Source: Pseudomonas fluorescens
GTDB taxonomy: Bacteria; Pseudomonadota; Gammaproteobacteria; Pseudomonadales; Pseudomonadaceae
DNA length: 58,571 bases
Direction: 5' to 3'
NCBI RefSeq assembly: GCF_000968015.1
Contig: NZ_LACH01000013.1
Location: 1-58,571 of the forward strand
Positions 10,001 to 20,301 of the stretch are shown piece by piece. Made by a program: the position numbers and the translations under genes. The first letter of the stretch is position 1, and each line of letters opens with the position of its first letter. A model generated the notes under the pieces. It saw only the letters and a program-made list of their open reading frames with translations. It was not told the origin of the DNA and did no database searches.

Positions 10001-10027
10001 GGGCCGTCTAGTGATGGACGGCCCTTC
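10001..10027 (+). terminator. Hairpin between sucB and lpdG
   Basis: GGGCCGTC and GACGGCCC pair across an 8-base loop and are followed by TTCT. A second GGGGCCGTCC occurs at 10066-10075 and could compete for pairing. The T-run is weak, so this may tune rather than stop expression of lpdG. Confidence 0.5.
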
Positions 10028-10096
10028 TGTAATGACCAGCTTCGTCCCACGACGGTCCTCAAAAGGGGCCGTCCGGTTTGATTCGAGAAGGAATGA

Positions 10097-11536
<1,440 letters not shown>

Positions 11537-11736
11537 GACAAGACAATAAGAAACCACGGCGGAAGGCCCGTCGTGAGCCTTGCGTGCAAGACTCACCGCG
11601 GAATGTCCGCCGGACGCAGCCTTGCGTAGTCTCACCGGTTATCCGGAACACCTACGCAAGCAGCAGTCACAGGTGGTGCGGCACTTGAACAAGTGCAGCA
11701 CCGAATGCGCAGTACCTAACGAAGACGGTAATAAGC

Positions 11737-12903
11737 ATGAATCTTCACGAGTATCAGGGTAAGCAGCTGTTCGCTGAATACGGCCTGCCAGTATCCCAGG
11801 GTTTCGCCGTAGACACCCCGGAAGCAGCAGCAGAAGCGTGCGACAAGATCGGCGGGACCGAATGGGTTGTCAAAGCCCAGGTTCACGCAGGTGGTCGCGG
11901 TAAAGCGGGCGGCGTTAAGCTGGTTCGCAGCAAAGAAGACGCCAAAGCGTTCGCTCAACAGTGGTTGGGCAAGCGTCTGGTGACTTACCAGACTGATGCC
12001 AATGGTCAGCCAGTCACCAAGATCCTGGTTGAATCGTGCACTGATATCGCTAAAGAGCTGTACCTGGGCGCTGTCGTTGACCGTTCGAGCCGTCGCATCG
12101 TGTTCATGGCTTCCACCGAAGGTGGCGTGGACATCGAGAAAATCGCTCACGACACCCCTGAGAAAATCCTCAAGGCCACTATCGATCCACTGGTTGGCGC
12201 TCAGCCATTCCAGGGTCGCGAGCTGGCATTCCAGCTGGGTCTGGAAGGCAAGCAAGTTGCTCAGTTCGCCAAGATCTTCGTAGGTCTGGCCAAGCTGTTC
12301 AAGGATCACGACCTGGCTCTGCTGGAAGTGAACCCGCTGGTGATCAAGGCTGACGGCGATCTGCATTGCCTCGATGCCAAGATCAACATCGACGCCAACG
12401 CCATGTACCGTCAGCCTAAGCTGAAGACTTTCCACGATCCGTCGCAAGACGATCCGCGCGAAGCGCACGCTGCCAAGTTCGAACTGAACTACGTAGCGCT
12501 GGAAGGCAACATCGGTTGCATGGTCAACGGTGCTGGCCTGGCCATGGGTACCATGGACATCGTCAACCTGCATGGCGGCAAACCAGCCAACTTCCTCGAC
12601 GTGGGCGGCGGTGCTACCAAAGAACGCGTTACCGAAGCGTTCAAGATCATCCTGTCCGACACTAACGTCGCTGCAGTATTGGTCAACATCTTCGGCGGCA
12701 TCGTTCGTTGCGACATGATTGCCGAAGGCATCATCGGCGCTGTGAAAGAAGTCGGCGTGAAAATCCCGGTTGTTGTTCGCCTTGAAGGCAACAACGCTGA
12801 GCTGGGCGCTAAAGTACTGGCAGAAAGCGGTTTGAACATCATCGCTGCTACCAGCCTGACCGACGCTGCTCAACAAGTTGTCAAAGCTGCGGAGGGCAAA
12901 TAA
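11737..12903 (+). CDS. sucC: Succinyl-CoA synthetase beta subunit
   Basis: SucC is the ADP/GDP-binding subunit of succinyl-CoA synthetase, which makes a nucleoside triphosphate from succinyl-CoA. The 388-residue protein has the ATP-grasp fold: [12 protein letters not shown] at the start, the nucleotide-binding [15 protein letters not shown], and EVNPLV with metal ligands. The C-terminal CoA-ligase domain contains [10 protein letters not shown]. It starts 200 bases after lpdG, a gap rich in short inverted repeats, and its stop codon overlaps the sucD start (TAATG). Identity is secure. Confidence 0.98.
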   Translation: MNLHEYQGKQLFAEYGLPVSQGFAVDTPEAAAEACDKIGGTEWVVKAQVHAGGRGKAGGVKLVRSKEDAKAFAQQWLGKRLVTYQTDANGQPVTKILVESCTDIAKELYLGAVVDRSSRRIVFMASTEGGVDIEKIAHDTPEKILKATIDPLVGAQPFQGRELAFQLGLEGKQVAQFAKIFVGLAKLFKDHDLALLEVNPLVIKADGDLHCLDAKINIDANAMYRQPKLKTFHDPSQDDPREAHAAKFELNYVALEGNIGCMVNGAGLAMGTMDIVNLHGGKPANFLDVGGGATKERVTEAFKIILSDTNVAAVLVNIFGGIVRCDMIAEGIIGAVKEVGVKIPVVVRLEGNNAELGAKVLAESGLNIIAATSLTDAAQQVVKAAEGK

Positions 12904-13784
12904 TGAGCGTCCTGATCAATAAAGACACCAAAGTTATCTGCCAGGGTATTACCGGTTCGCAAGGTAGTTTCCACACCCAGCAAGCCATCGAATACGGCAC
13001 CAAGATGGTGGGTGGCGTAACTCCGGGCAAAGGCGGCACCGAACACCTGGGTCTGCCAGTGTTCAACACCGTGAAAGACGCTGTAGCTGCCACTGGCGCC
13101 ACCGCCAGCGTGATCTACGTTCCAGCTCCTTTCTGCAAGGACTCCATCCTGGAAGCAGCATTCGGCGGCATCAAGCTGATCGTTTGCATCACTGAAGGCA
13201 TTCCTACCCTGGACATGCTGGATGCCAAGGTCAAGTGCGACGAGCTGGGCGTAGTCCTGATCGGTCCTAACTGCCCAGGCGTGATCACTCCAGGCGAATG
13301 CAAGATCGGCATCATGCCAGGTCACATTCACTTGCCAGGCAAGGTCGGTATCGTTTCCCGTTCCGGCACCCTGACCTACGAAGCTGTTAAGCAGACTACT
13401 GACGCCGGTTTCGGTCAGTCGACTTGCGTCGGCATCGGCGGTGACCCGATCCCGGGTTCGAACTTCATCGACATCCTGAAGCTGTTCCAGGAAGACCCGA
13501 AGACCGAAGCGATCGTTATGATCGGTGAGATCGGCGGTTCGGCTGAAGAAGAAGCGGCTGCCTACATCAAGGCACACGTGACCAAGCCGGTTGTTTCCTA
13601 CATCGCTGGTGTGACTGCCCCTGCGGGCAAGCGCATGGGCCATGCTGGCGCAATCATCTCTGGCGGCAAAGGCACTGCAGACGAGAAGTTTGCTGCCCTG
13701 GAAGACGCAGGCGTTAAAACCGTGCGTTCGCTGGCAGACATCGGCAAGGCTTTGTCCGAGCTGACCGGTTGGGCGATCAAATAA
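12903..13784 (+). CDS. sucD: Succinyl-CoA synthetase alpha subunit
   Basis: SucD carries the phosphorylated histidine and the CoA site of succinyl-CoA synthetase. The 293-residue protein shows the CoA-binding GITGSQG near residue 16, the conserved GPNCPG segment, and KRMGHAGAI with the phosphohistidine at about residue 247. It overlaps sucC by one base, which indicates translational coupling that matches the alpha2beta2 or alpha-beta stoichiometry. A clear terminator follows 30 bases downstream and ends the TCA gene cluster. Confidence 0.98.
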   Translation: MSVLINKDTKVICQGITGSQGSFHTQQAIEYGTKMVGGVTPGKGGTEHLGLPVFNTVKDAVAATGATASVIYVPAPFCKDSILEAAFGGIKLIVCITEGIPTLDMLDAKVKCDELGVVLIGPNCPGVITPGECKIGIMPGHIHLPGKVGIVSRSGTLTYEAVKQTTDAGFGQSTCVGIGGDPIPGSNFIDILKLFQEDPKTEAIVMIGEIGGSAEEEAAAYIKAHVTKPVVSYIAGVTAPAGKRMGHAGAIISGGKGTADEKFAALEDAGVKTVRSLADIGKALSELTGWAIK

Positions 13785-13814
13785 GCCACGCGCTTAGCTG
13801 ACGCTTCACCAAAC

Positions 13815-13846
13815 AAAGGCCACCTTCGGGTGGCCTTTGTCGTTTC
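13815..13846 (+). terminator. Terminator after sucD
   Basis: A perfect 10-bp stem AAAGGCCACC / GGTGGCCTTT with a TTCG loop lies 30 bases past the sucD stop. The following T-run is interrupted (GTCGTTTC). Confidence 0.85.
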
Positions 13847-13873
13847 TGAAGATATGTGTCGTCAGTGACGGCC

Positions 13874-13950
13874 CCATCGCGAGCAAGCTCGCTCCCACAT
13901 TGGATTTCCAGCGTTCATAAATCCTGTGGGAGCGAGCTTGCTCGCGATGG
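13874..13950. repeat. REP pair (REPIN-like)
   Basis: Two copies of the P. fluorescens-type REP, with core GCGAGCAAGCTCGCTCCCAC, face each other across a spacer of about 26 bases. It is intergenic, downstream of sucD. Confidence 0.9.
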
Positions 13951-14195
13951 CGTACTTACAGGCGACAACCATTTATATGCAAAAACGCGACACGAAAATG
14001 TCGCGTATCGGATAGATCGCACCCTAACAGTGCGTTTGTCGGGCAAATTCGTTAGGCTAGCCGCCATTTTGCGTTTGCGTCCCACAAGGAAGCATCGCGC
14101 TAAACGGGTCAGTCCTATACGGACCGACAGCATTTCCCTCACCCCTCAGGGAAATCCCTCTCTAAATTCCGATTCAGTAGTGTGGTATTTCCTTA
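13951..14195 (+). promoter_or_regulatory. Hairpin-rich leader upstream of brnQ
   Basis: Three successive inverted repeats precede brnQ: CGCGACA/TGTCGCG at 13986-14005, GTCAGTCC/GGACCGAC (one mismatch) at about 14109-14126, and TTTCCCT/AGGGAAA at about 14132-14153. The first is preceded by A5 on the plus strand, so it would work as an intrinsic terminator only on the minus strand. No known riboswitch class is recognised. No gene is visible. Confidence 0.45.
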
Positions 14196-15509
14196 ATGAA
14201 AGTGTTGAAAGGCCAGGACATCCTGGCACTTGGTTTTATGACATTTGCCCTGTTTGTCGGGGCTGGCAACATCATCTTCCCGCCTATCGTCGGTCTGCAG
14301 TCCGGTCCAAACGTCTGGATGGCGGCGCTGGGCTTTCTGATCACCGCGGTCGGTCTGCCGGTGATCACCGTTGTCGCCCTGGCCAAGGTCGGTGGCGCCA
14401 TGGATGCCTTGAGCAGCCCGATCGGGAAAGTCGCCGGTGGCCTGCTGGCGGCCGCGTGCTACCTCGCCGTCGGCCCGCTGTTCGCGACACCGCGCACCGC
14501 CACCGTGTCATTCGAAGTCGGCTTGGCACCACTGACGGGCGAGAGCCCACTGGCACTGTTTCTCTACAGCTCGGTGTACTTCCTGCTGGTGTTCTTCATC
14601 TCGCTCTATCCGGGCCGACTGCTGGATACCGTAGGACGTTTCCTCGCGCCGCTGAAGATCATCGCCCTGGCCGCGCTCGGCATCGCAGCGTTTGCATTGC
14701 CGGCCGGTGATATCGGTGTGGCCACCCCGGAATACGTGGCGGCACCGTTCTCCCAAGGCTTCATCAATGGTTACCTGACCATGGATACCCTGGGCGCGCT
14801 GGTATTCGGCATTGTCATCGTCAACGCAATCCGCTCCCGTGGCGTCGAGTCGCCGGTGTTGATTACTCGTTACGCGATCATCGCCGGGCTGATTGCCGGC
14901 GTGGGCCTGGCGCTGGTTTACGTCAGCCTGTTTCGTCTCGGTTCGGGCAGCCATGAAGTGGCCGCGGGTGCCACCAACGGCGCGGCGGTGTTGCACGCTT
15001 ACGTTCAACACACCTTCGGCTCTCTGGGCAGCGGTTTTCTGGCGGTATTGATTTCCTTGGCCTGCCTGGTCACGGCGGTCGGTCTGACCTGCGCATGCGC
15101 CGAATACTTCAGCCGTGTGCTGCCACTGTCCTACAAGACGCTGGTCATCATCCTGGCTGTGTTCTCGCTGTTTGTGTCCAACCTGGGCCTCACCAAGCTG
15201 ATTGCGTTCTCGATCCCGGTACTGACCGCGATCTATCCGCCGTGCATTGCCTTGGTCGCCCTGAGCTTCTGCAAGGACTTCTGGCATGAGCAGGGCCGCA
15301 TCGTCGGTCCGGTGATGCTGGTGTCGTTCATCTTCGGCTTGATCGACGCCCTCAAGGGCGCAGGTCTGGCGGACTGGATGCCGACTCAGTTGTCCCACCT
15401 GCCGCTGAGCGAACAAGGCCTGGCCTGGCTGGTGCCGTCGGTCATGACCCTGGTCGTTGCGGTGGTTTGCGATCGCCTGCTGGGCAAGCGCGAAGAAGCA
15501 CTGGCTTAA
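14196..15509 (+). CDS. brnQ: Branched-chain amino acid transporter, BrnQ family
   Basis: This inner-membrane carrier takes up leucine, isoleucine and valine with a cation (LIVCS family). The 437-residue protein opens with the family signature [21 protein letters not shown] at about residues 11-31 and has about 12 hydrophobic segments. The P. aeruginosa homologues are BraB and BraZ; I cannot tell which this corresponds to. The ATG at 14196 follows a weak ribosome binding site. The gene stands alone, bounded by a hairpin-rich leader and a strong terminator. Confidence 0.93.
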   Translation: MKVLKGQDILALGFMTFALFVGAGNIIFPPIVGLQSGPNVWMAALGFLITAVGLPVITVVALAKVGGAMDALSSPIGKVAGGLLAAACYLAVGPLFATPRTATVSFEVGLAPLTGESPLALFLYSSVYFLLVFFISLYPGRLLDTVGRFLAPLKIIALAALGIAAFALPAGDIGVATPEYVAAPFSQGFINGYLTMDTLGALVFGIVIVNAIRSRGVESPVLITRYAIIAGLIAGVGLALVYVSLFRLGSGSHEVAAGATNGAAVLHAYVQHTFGSLGSGFLAVLISLACLVTAVGLTCACAEYFSRVLPLSYKTLVIILAVFSLFVSNLGLTKLIAFSIPVLTAIYPPCIALVALSFCKDFWHEQGRIVGPVMLVSFIFGLIDALKGAGLADWMPTQLSHLPLSEQGLAWLVPSVMTLVVAVVCDRLLGKREEALA

Positions 15510-15555
15510 GCCGCTTCCAGACTCGCCACAAGCGGGCCTGACAAGCAGAAAACAG

Positions 15556-15590
15556 AAATGCCCCGTATCAATCGATACGGGGCATTTTTT
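15556..15590 (+). terminator. Terminator of brnQ
   Basis: The 12-bp stem ATGCCCCGTATC / GATACGGGGCAT is followed by six T, about 50 bases after the brnQ stop. Confidence 0.92.
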
Positions 15591-15647
15591 ATGCGCGTGA
15601 TGCGGTGTCTTTTTTTGTGAGCTAACGTCGAAGCACTGCAAATCCCA

Positions 15648-15675
15648 TGTGGGAGCGAGCAGGCTCGCTCCCACA
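15648..15675. repeat. Single REP palindrome
   Basis: TGTGGGAGCGAGC and its perfect complement flank a 2-base centre. It differs from the paired REPs by having the full GGGAGCGAGC arm on both sides. Confidence 0.8.
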
Positions 15676-15713
15676 GGGTTTCGGTGTTCATTCAATACAT
15701 CACAAGGACCTGC

Positions 15714-16451
15714 ATGTCGTTCATCCACGCCAACATGATCCACATCCTCGCCGCGCTCTGGTTTGTCATCTGCTGGGGCGGCTACACCCGTTATGCGACG
15801 TGGAAGGGCCGCGACACCGCGTGCCTGGCCAGCGTGCTGCACCTCTATCGCGAAGACTGGATGCGCCGCATGCTGTTGCGCGACAACCGCATCGCCGACG
15901 CCAGCGTGATCGGTAACCTGGAGCGCAACGCCTCGTTCTTCGCCTCCAGTACACTGATTATCCTGGCCGGCATTCTCACGGTGCTCGGAGCTTCCGAACG
16001 GGCAGTGTCGTTGTTGGCGGATATACCGATGGTGCAACAGGCATCCCAGGGGATGTCGGAGATCAAGTTGCTGTGCCTGGCGCTGGTCTTTGTCTATGCG
16101 TTCTTTACGTTCAGCTGGTGCATGCGCCAGTACAACTTTGCGGCCATTCTGGTGGGCTCGGCACCTATGGTCGGTGAGCGTCACGTTTCCGAACAAGAGC
16201 GCAAAGCCTTTGCTGCCCGGGCGGCTCGCGTCATTTCCATGGCCGCCAACCAGTTCAACTTCGGACTGCGCTCCTACTACTTCGGCATGACCATGCTGGC
16301 CTGGTTTGTCAGCCCGTGGTTGTTCATGTTGATGAGTACCGGGGTGGTGCTGGTGTTGTATCGCCGGGAGTTTCATTCCGACGTTCTCGACGTGATGGTC
16401 TATACACCTACAGAGGCGCCATTGCCCGAGGCGATTAAAGAGGCTGTTTGA
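15714..16451 (+). CDS. DUF599 membrane protein
   Basis: This 245-residue protein belongs to the DUF599 family of unknown function. It has four or five hydrophobic segments (about 5-25, 80-100, 120-140 and 195-225) and the family-typical motifs RNRxADA-like stretch DNRIADASVIGNLERNASFF and AANQFNFGLRSYYF. The ATG at 15714 is preferred over an upstream ATG at 15684 because AAGGA lies 9 bases before it and the protein then begins directly with the first membrane segment. It overlaps the MAPEG gene by one base (TGATG), so the two form a small membrane-protein operon. No substrate can be proposed. Confidence 0.85.
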   Translation: MSFIHANMIHILAALWFVICWGGYTRYATWKGRDTACLASVLHLYREDWMRRMLLRDNRIADASVIGNLERNASFFASSTLIILAGILTVLGASERAVSLLADIPMVQQASQGMSEIKLLCLALVFVYAFFTFSWCMRQYNFAAILVGSAPMVGERHVSEQERKAFAARAARVISMAANQFNFGLRSYYFGMTMLAWFVSPWLFMLMSTGVVLVLYRREFHSDVLDVMVYTPTEAPLPEAIKEAV

Positions 16452-16852
16452 TGAGTATTCCGTTCTGGTGTGTGTTTATCAGTGCCTTGCTGATTTTTGC
16501 GGCAAAGATCCCCGTGGCCAAGGCGATGAATGACCAGGGCGGTTACGACAACCACTTGCCGCGCCAGCAACAGGCGCAACTGACTGGCTTTGGCGCCCGA
16601 GCGTTGGCGGCTCATCAAAACTGTTTTGAGGCGTTCATTCTGTTCGCGGTGGGGGTGTTGATGGCGCACACCACGCAGACGGCGGGGTGGCTGATCGACT
16701 TGCTGGCAATCATCTTCGTGATTACGCGAATCATTTATTTGCTGTGCTATTGGGTTGACCTGGCGTGGCAGCGGAGCCTGGTATGGTTTGTCGGACTAGT
16801 GTGTTCGTTGCTGTTGATGATTAGTCCGACTTTTAGAACTATTTTGCTGTAA
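16451..16852 (+). CDS. MAPEG family membrane protein
   Basis: This 133-residue protein looks like a bacterial MAPEG-superfamily member (membrane-associated proteins in eicosanoid and glutathione metabolism). It has four predicted transmembrane helices and the segment RALAAHQNCFEAFILFAVGVL, which carries the conserved N-x-x-E found in the family. In bacteria the function is rarely known; some members have glutathione transferase or peroxidase activity. The start overlaps the stop of the DUF599 gene by one base, implying coupled translation. A bidirectional terminator follows. Confidence 0.8.
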   Translation: MSIPFWCVFISALLIFAAKIPVAKAMNDQGGYDNHLPRQQQAQLTGFGARALAAHQNCFEAFILFAVGVLMAHTTQTAGWLIDLLAIIFVITRIIYLLCYWVDLAWQRSLVWFVGLVCSLLLMISPTFRTILL

Positions 16853-16885
16853 CGCCTGCGTTGCAAACAAAAAAACCAGGCAAAA

Positions 16886-16914
16886 GAAAACCCGCACTTG
16901 GCGGGTTTTCTTTA
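16886..16914. terminator. Bidirectional terminator
   Basis: GAAAACCCGC and GCGGGTTTTC pair over a 5-base loop, with T-rich sequence on the 3' side of both strands. It can end the plus-strand MAPEG transcript and the minus-strand lipoprotein transcript, which converge here. Confidence 0.85.
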
Positions 16915-16931
16915 TCACGCTAAAAACTGTT

Positions 16932-17165
16932 TTAGTTTTTAGGTGCTTCTTTTGCTGCAGCTTCGTTCGATTCAGCCTGAGCTTTGGCAGCTTCGGCGTT
17001 TTCTTTCGCAGCGTCGTTCACTTTATCCTGAGCTTTGCTCATATCTTGCTGAGCTTGCTCAGCATGTTTGTCGGCTTCTTGAGCTTTGTCCTCGGATTTT
17101 TTATCGCAGGCAGCGAGACCGAGGGAAGCGGTCAACATCAAGGCAATAGCTAAAGTCTTACGCAT
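16932..17165 (-). CDS. Small Ala/Lys-rich lipoprotein
   Basis: The 77-residue product begins MRKTLAIALMLTASLGLAAC, a signal peptide ending in the lipobox LAAC with the lipidated Cys at residue 20. The rest, rich in Ala, Lys, Glu and Gln, should form one long charged helix (DKKSEDKAQEADKHAEQAQQD...) resembling small periplasmic coiled-coil lipoproteins. The residue after Cys is Asp, which in E. coli favours retention in the inner membrane; the rule is less strict in Pseudomonas. I start at 17165 because GGAGAAAC lies just upstream, not at an earlier in-frame ATG at 17234. Function unknown. Confidence 0.8.
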   Translation of the reverse strand: MRKTLAIALMLTASLGLAACDKKSEDKAQEADKHAEQAQQDMSKAQDKVNDAAKENAEAAKAQAESNEAAAKEAPKN

Positions 17166-17323
17166 GGGGTGTTTCTCCTTATGGAAAATATCTACTGGCC
17201 TTTCGAGCGCAGCCCATAGCGTTAAGTTCCTCAATTCATACAGATATATAAGTTTATTCTGACGGGAACTTTTACTAAAAACGCCTAGTGCGTTGCCCGG
17301 ACACTAAGAAGAGTTTTATCAAA

Positions 17324-17800
17324 ATGGCCGAAAACCCCGTTTTTGAGCGCGCTACACGATTTCTATCGGCGCTGCGACATTGTCAGGTACTTGGGCTGCG
17401 GGTACACAGCGCCAGCAGCGAAGGGCTAACTGTCATCCTGCCGTACAGTCCTCAAATTGTTGGCAACCCGCAAACCGGAGTGATTCATGGCGGAGCGCTG
17501 ACCTCGCTGATGGACACGGCCTGCGGCATGTCCACCCTCTGCGTGCTGCCCGAGTTCGAGGTTTGTCCGACCCTCGACTTGCGCATCGACTACATGCACG
17601 CCGCCGAGCCCCATAAAGATGTCTACGGTTTTGCCCAGTGCTACCGGGTGACCACGGATGTGATCTTTGCTCGCGGTTTCGCCTATCAGGACGATCCCGA
17701 GCAGCCCATCGCCCATGTAGTAGGCACCTTCATGCGCATGGGCAAAGCCATCAAGGGCACCAAAGGCTTTGGTGGCGTCATCGCCGGAGGTGCGAAATGA
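17324..17800 (+). CDS. PaaI/4HBT hotdog thioesterase
   Basis: This 158-residue cytosolic protein has the hotdog fold of the PaaI-type acyl-CoA thioesterases. The conserved active-site region is NPQTGVIHGGALTSLMDTACG, including the HGG motif and the catalytic acid further along the helix. A second conserved strand, DLRIDYMHAAEP, follows. It overlaps the next gene, also a hotdog protein, by 4 bases (ATGA), so the two are translationally coupled. The natural acyl-CoA substrate is not evident. The ATG at 17324 is used because the upstream extension has no conserved sequence. Confidence 0.85.
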   Translation: MAENPVFERATRFLSALRHCQVLGLRVHSASSEGLTVILPYSPQIVGNPQTGVIHGGALTSLMDTACGMSTLCVLPEFEVCPTLDLRIDYMHAAEPHKDVYGFAQCYRVTTDVIFARGFAYQDDPEQPIAHVVGTFMRMGKAIKGTKGFGGVIAGGAK

Positions 17801-18249
17801 CCGATTCCTTCAAGGAACAACTTCAGCGGGCACATGAGCAGGGCGACTACGCCTCGCTGCTGCACCTGATTCCCTACGCCAAACTGATCGGCGTCGAATG
17901 TTCGCGGGTGGGGGATGAGCTGCTGTTTCGCTTGCCGGCCAACAAGGACAACATTGGTAACCCTTTATTGCCGGCGATTCACGGTGGCGTGATTGCCGGG
18001 TTCATGGAGCTGTCGGCTGCGCTGCACCTGCTGATTTTCACCGGTTCGCCGGGTGTGCCGAAGATCATCGATTTCTCCCTCGACTATCTGCGCGCCGGGC
18101 AGTTTCGCGACACCTGGGCCAGATGCCAGGTCTGCCGGCAGGGCCGCCGGGTTGCCAACGTTGCGATTACGGCCTGGCAAAGCACTGAAGCCGAACCGAT
18201 TGCCACAGCCCGCGCCCATTTCAAAATTGAAGAGCCCTTGAAATCCTGA
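17797..18249 (+). CDS. Second PaaI/4HBT hotdog thioesterase-like protein
   Basis: This 150-residue protein is also a hotdog-fold protein. The core NIGNPLLPAIHGGVIAGFMELSAALHLL matches the HGG motif and catalytic helix of its neighbour, though the two proteins are only distantly similar. The position equivalent to the neighbour's MDTA is MELSA, so the acid is Glu instead of Asp. Hotdog proteins often act as dimers or tetramers; the overlapping gene pair suggests a heteromer, which is inference. The ATG at 17797 overlaps the upstream stop. htpG follows after about 80 bases. Confidence 0.83.
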   Translation: MTDSFKEQLQRAHEQGDYASLLHLIPYAKLIGVECSRVGDELLFRLPANKDNIGNPLLPAIHGGVIAGFMELSAALHLLIFTGSPGVPKIIDFSLDYLRAGQFRDTWARCQVCRQGRRVANVAITAWQSTEAEPIATARAHFKIEEPLKS

Positions 18250-18330
18250 ACTCAGCCCCCAACTTTGATGACAACCCGCCGCCGACCCTTCAGGTCGCGG
18301 CCACTGCCATCTGATTGGAGTTTGATGACC

Positions 18331-20235
18331 ATGAGTGTGGAAACTCAAAAGGAAACCCTGGGCTTCCAGACCGAGGTGAAGCAGCTGCTGCACCTCATGA
18401 TCCATTCGCTGTATTCCAACAAGGAAATTTTCCTTCGCGAATTGATCTCGAACGCCTCTGACGCTGTCGACAAATTGCGTTTCGAAGCCCTGTCCAAGCC
18501 TGAGTTGCTGGAAGGCGGCGCCGAACTGAAAATCCGTGTGAGCTTCGACAAGGACGCTAAAACCGTCACCCTCGAAGACAACGGCATCGGCATGAGCCGT
18601 GACGATGCGATCACCCACCTGGGTACCATCGCCAAATCCGGCACTGCCGACTTCATGAAACATCTCTCCGGCGATCAGAAAAAAGACTCGCACCTGATCG
18701 GTCAATTCGGTGTGGGTTTCTACTCTGCATTCATCGTCGCCGATAAAGTCGACGTGTTCAGCCGTCGTGCCGGTGCTGATGCCAGCGAAGGCGTGCACTG
18801 GTCGTCCAAGGGCGAAGGCAATTTCGAAGTTGCCACGGTTGATAAAGCCGAGCGCGGCACTCGCATCGTCCTGCACCTGAAGTCCGGTGAAGACGAGTTC
18901 GCCGATGGCTGGCGTCTGCGCAACATCATCAAGAAGTACTCCGACCACATCGCTCTGCCGATCGAGTTGCCGAAAGAAGTGGCCGCCGTTGAAGGCGAAG
19001 AGCAACCGGCCGTTGAATGGGAAACTGTCAACCGCGCCAGCGCCCTGTGGACCCGTCCGCGTACCGAGATCAAGGACGAGGAATACCAGGAGTTCTACAA
19101 ACACGTCGCTCACGATTTCGAGAACCCGCTGAGCTGGAGCCACAACAAGGTCGAAGGCAAGCTTGAATACAGCTCGCTGCTCTACGTGCCGGCCCGTGCT
19201 CCATTCGATCTGTACCAGCGTGAAGCGCCGAAAGGCCTGAAGCTGTACGTGCAGCGCGTGTTCGTGATGGATCAGGCCGAGTCGTTCCTGCCGCTGTACC
19301 TGCGCTTCATCAAAGGCGTGGTCGATTCCAACGACCTGTCGCTGAACGTGTCGCGGGAAATCCTGCAGAAAGACCCGATCATCGACTCCATGAAGTCGGC
19401 GCTGACCAAGCGCGTTCTCGACATGCTGGAAAAGCTGGCGAAGAACGAGCCTGAGCAATACAAGAGCTTCTGGAAAAACTTTGGCCAGGTCATGAAAGAA
19501 GGCCCGGCAGAAGACTTCGCCAACAAAGAGAAAATCGCTGGCCTGCTGCGTTTCGCATCGACCAACGGTGATGAAGGCGAGCAAGTGGTGGGTCTGGCCG
19601 AATACCTGGCTCGCGCCAAGGAAGGTCAGGACAAGATCTACTACCTGACCGGCGAAACCTACGCGCAAGTCAAGAACAGCCCGCACCTGGAAGTCTTTCG
19701 CAAGAAAGGCATCGAAGTGTTGCTGCTGACCGACCGCATCGACGAGTGGCTGATGAGCTACCTCAGCGACTTCGACGGCAAGAGCTTTGTCGACGTGGCG
19801 CGCGGTGACCTGGACCTGGGCAACCTGGACTCGGAAGAGGACAAGAAAGCGGCGGAAGAAGTCGCCAAGTCCAAAGAAGGTCTGGTTGAGCGTCTGAAAA
19901 CTGCACTGGGCGACTCCGTTGCTGAAGTGCGGGTTTCGCACCGTCTGACCGATTCCCCGGCGATTCTGGCCATCGGCGAGCAGGACCTGGGCATGCAAAT
20001 GCGTCAGATCCTGGAAGCCAGCGGTCAGAAGGTTCCGGAATCGAAGCCGATCTTCGAATTCAACCCGGCTCACCCGCTGATCGAGAAGCTCGACAACGAG
20101 CAGAGCGACGAACGCTTCGGCGACCTGTCGCACATTCTCTTCGATCAGGCGGCCCTGGCCGCCGGCGACAGCTTGAAAGACCCGGCCGCGTACGTGCGCC
20201 GTCTCAACAAGCTGCTGGTTGAACTGTCGGTTTAA
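18331..20235 (+). CDS. htpG: Molecular chaperone HtpG (bacterial Hsp90)
   Basis: HtpG is the bacterial Hsp90, an ATP-driven cytosolic chaperone. The 634-residue length matches the P. aeruginosa protein. The N-terminal GHKL ATPase domain is evident from [15 protein letters not shown], the [10 protein letters not shown] motif and the [11 protein letters not shown] lid/glycine motif. The middle domain contains NVSREILQ with the catalytic Arg. A C-terminal dimerisation domain follows. I start at MSVETQKE (18331) as in relatives; an ATG two codons earlier has better spacing from GGAG and is a possible alternative. A terminator ends the gene. No heat-shock promoter was identified. Confidence 0.97.
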   Translation: MSVETQKETLGFQTEVKQLLHLMIHSLYSNKEIFLRELISNASDAVDKLRFEALSKPELLEGGAELKIRVSFDKDAKTVTLEDNGIGMSRDDAITHLGTIAKSGTADFMKHLSGDQKKDSHLIGQFGVGFYSAFIVADKVDVFSRRAGADASEGVHWSSKGEGNFEVATVDKAERGTRIVLHLKSGEDEFADGWRLRNIIKKYSDHIALPIELPKEVAAVEGEEQPAVEWETVNRASALWTRPRTEIKDEEYQEFYKHVAHDFENPLSWSHNKVEGKLEYSSLLYVPARAPFDLYQREAPKGLKLYVQRVFVMDQAESFLPLYLRFIKGVVDSNDLSLNVSREILQKDPIIDSMKSALTKRVLDMLEKLAKNEPEQYKSFWKNFGQVMKEGPAEDFANKEKIAGLLRFASTNGDEGEQVVGLAEYLARAKEGQDKIYYLTGETYAQVKNSPHLEVFRKKGIEVLLLTDRIDEWLMSYLSDFDGKSFVDVARGDLDLGNLDSEEDKKAAEEVAKSKEGLVERLKTALGDSVAEVRVSHRLTDSPAILAIGEQDLGMQMRQILEASGQKVPESKPIFEFNPAHPLIEKLDNEQSDERFGDLSHILFDQAALAAGDSLKDPAAYVRRLNKLLVELSV

Positions 20236-20246
20236 CTGCGCTGTAC

Positions 20247-20272
20247 AAAAACCCGCTTCGGCGGGTTTTTTT
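20247..20272 (+). terminator. Terminator of htpG
   Basis: The stem AAAAACCCGC / GCGGGTTTTT has a TTCG tetraloop and is followed by T's, 11 bases after the stop. Confidence 0.93.
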
Positions 20273-20301
20273 ATTCTGGTGTTTTTTACTGGGAGTTAGT
20301 C

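Noticed and set aside
14508..16376. 622-codon minus-strand open frame over brnQ and the DUF599 gene
   Set aside because: It spans two genes and a terminator, and its composition (many Gln, His and Arg) is typical of antisense frames.
17965..20133. 722-codon minus-strand open frame over htpG
   Set aside because: It is a shadow of htpG codon usage with no start signal of its own.
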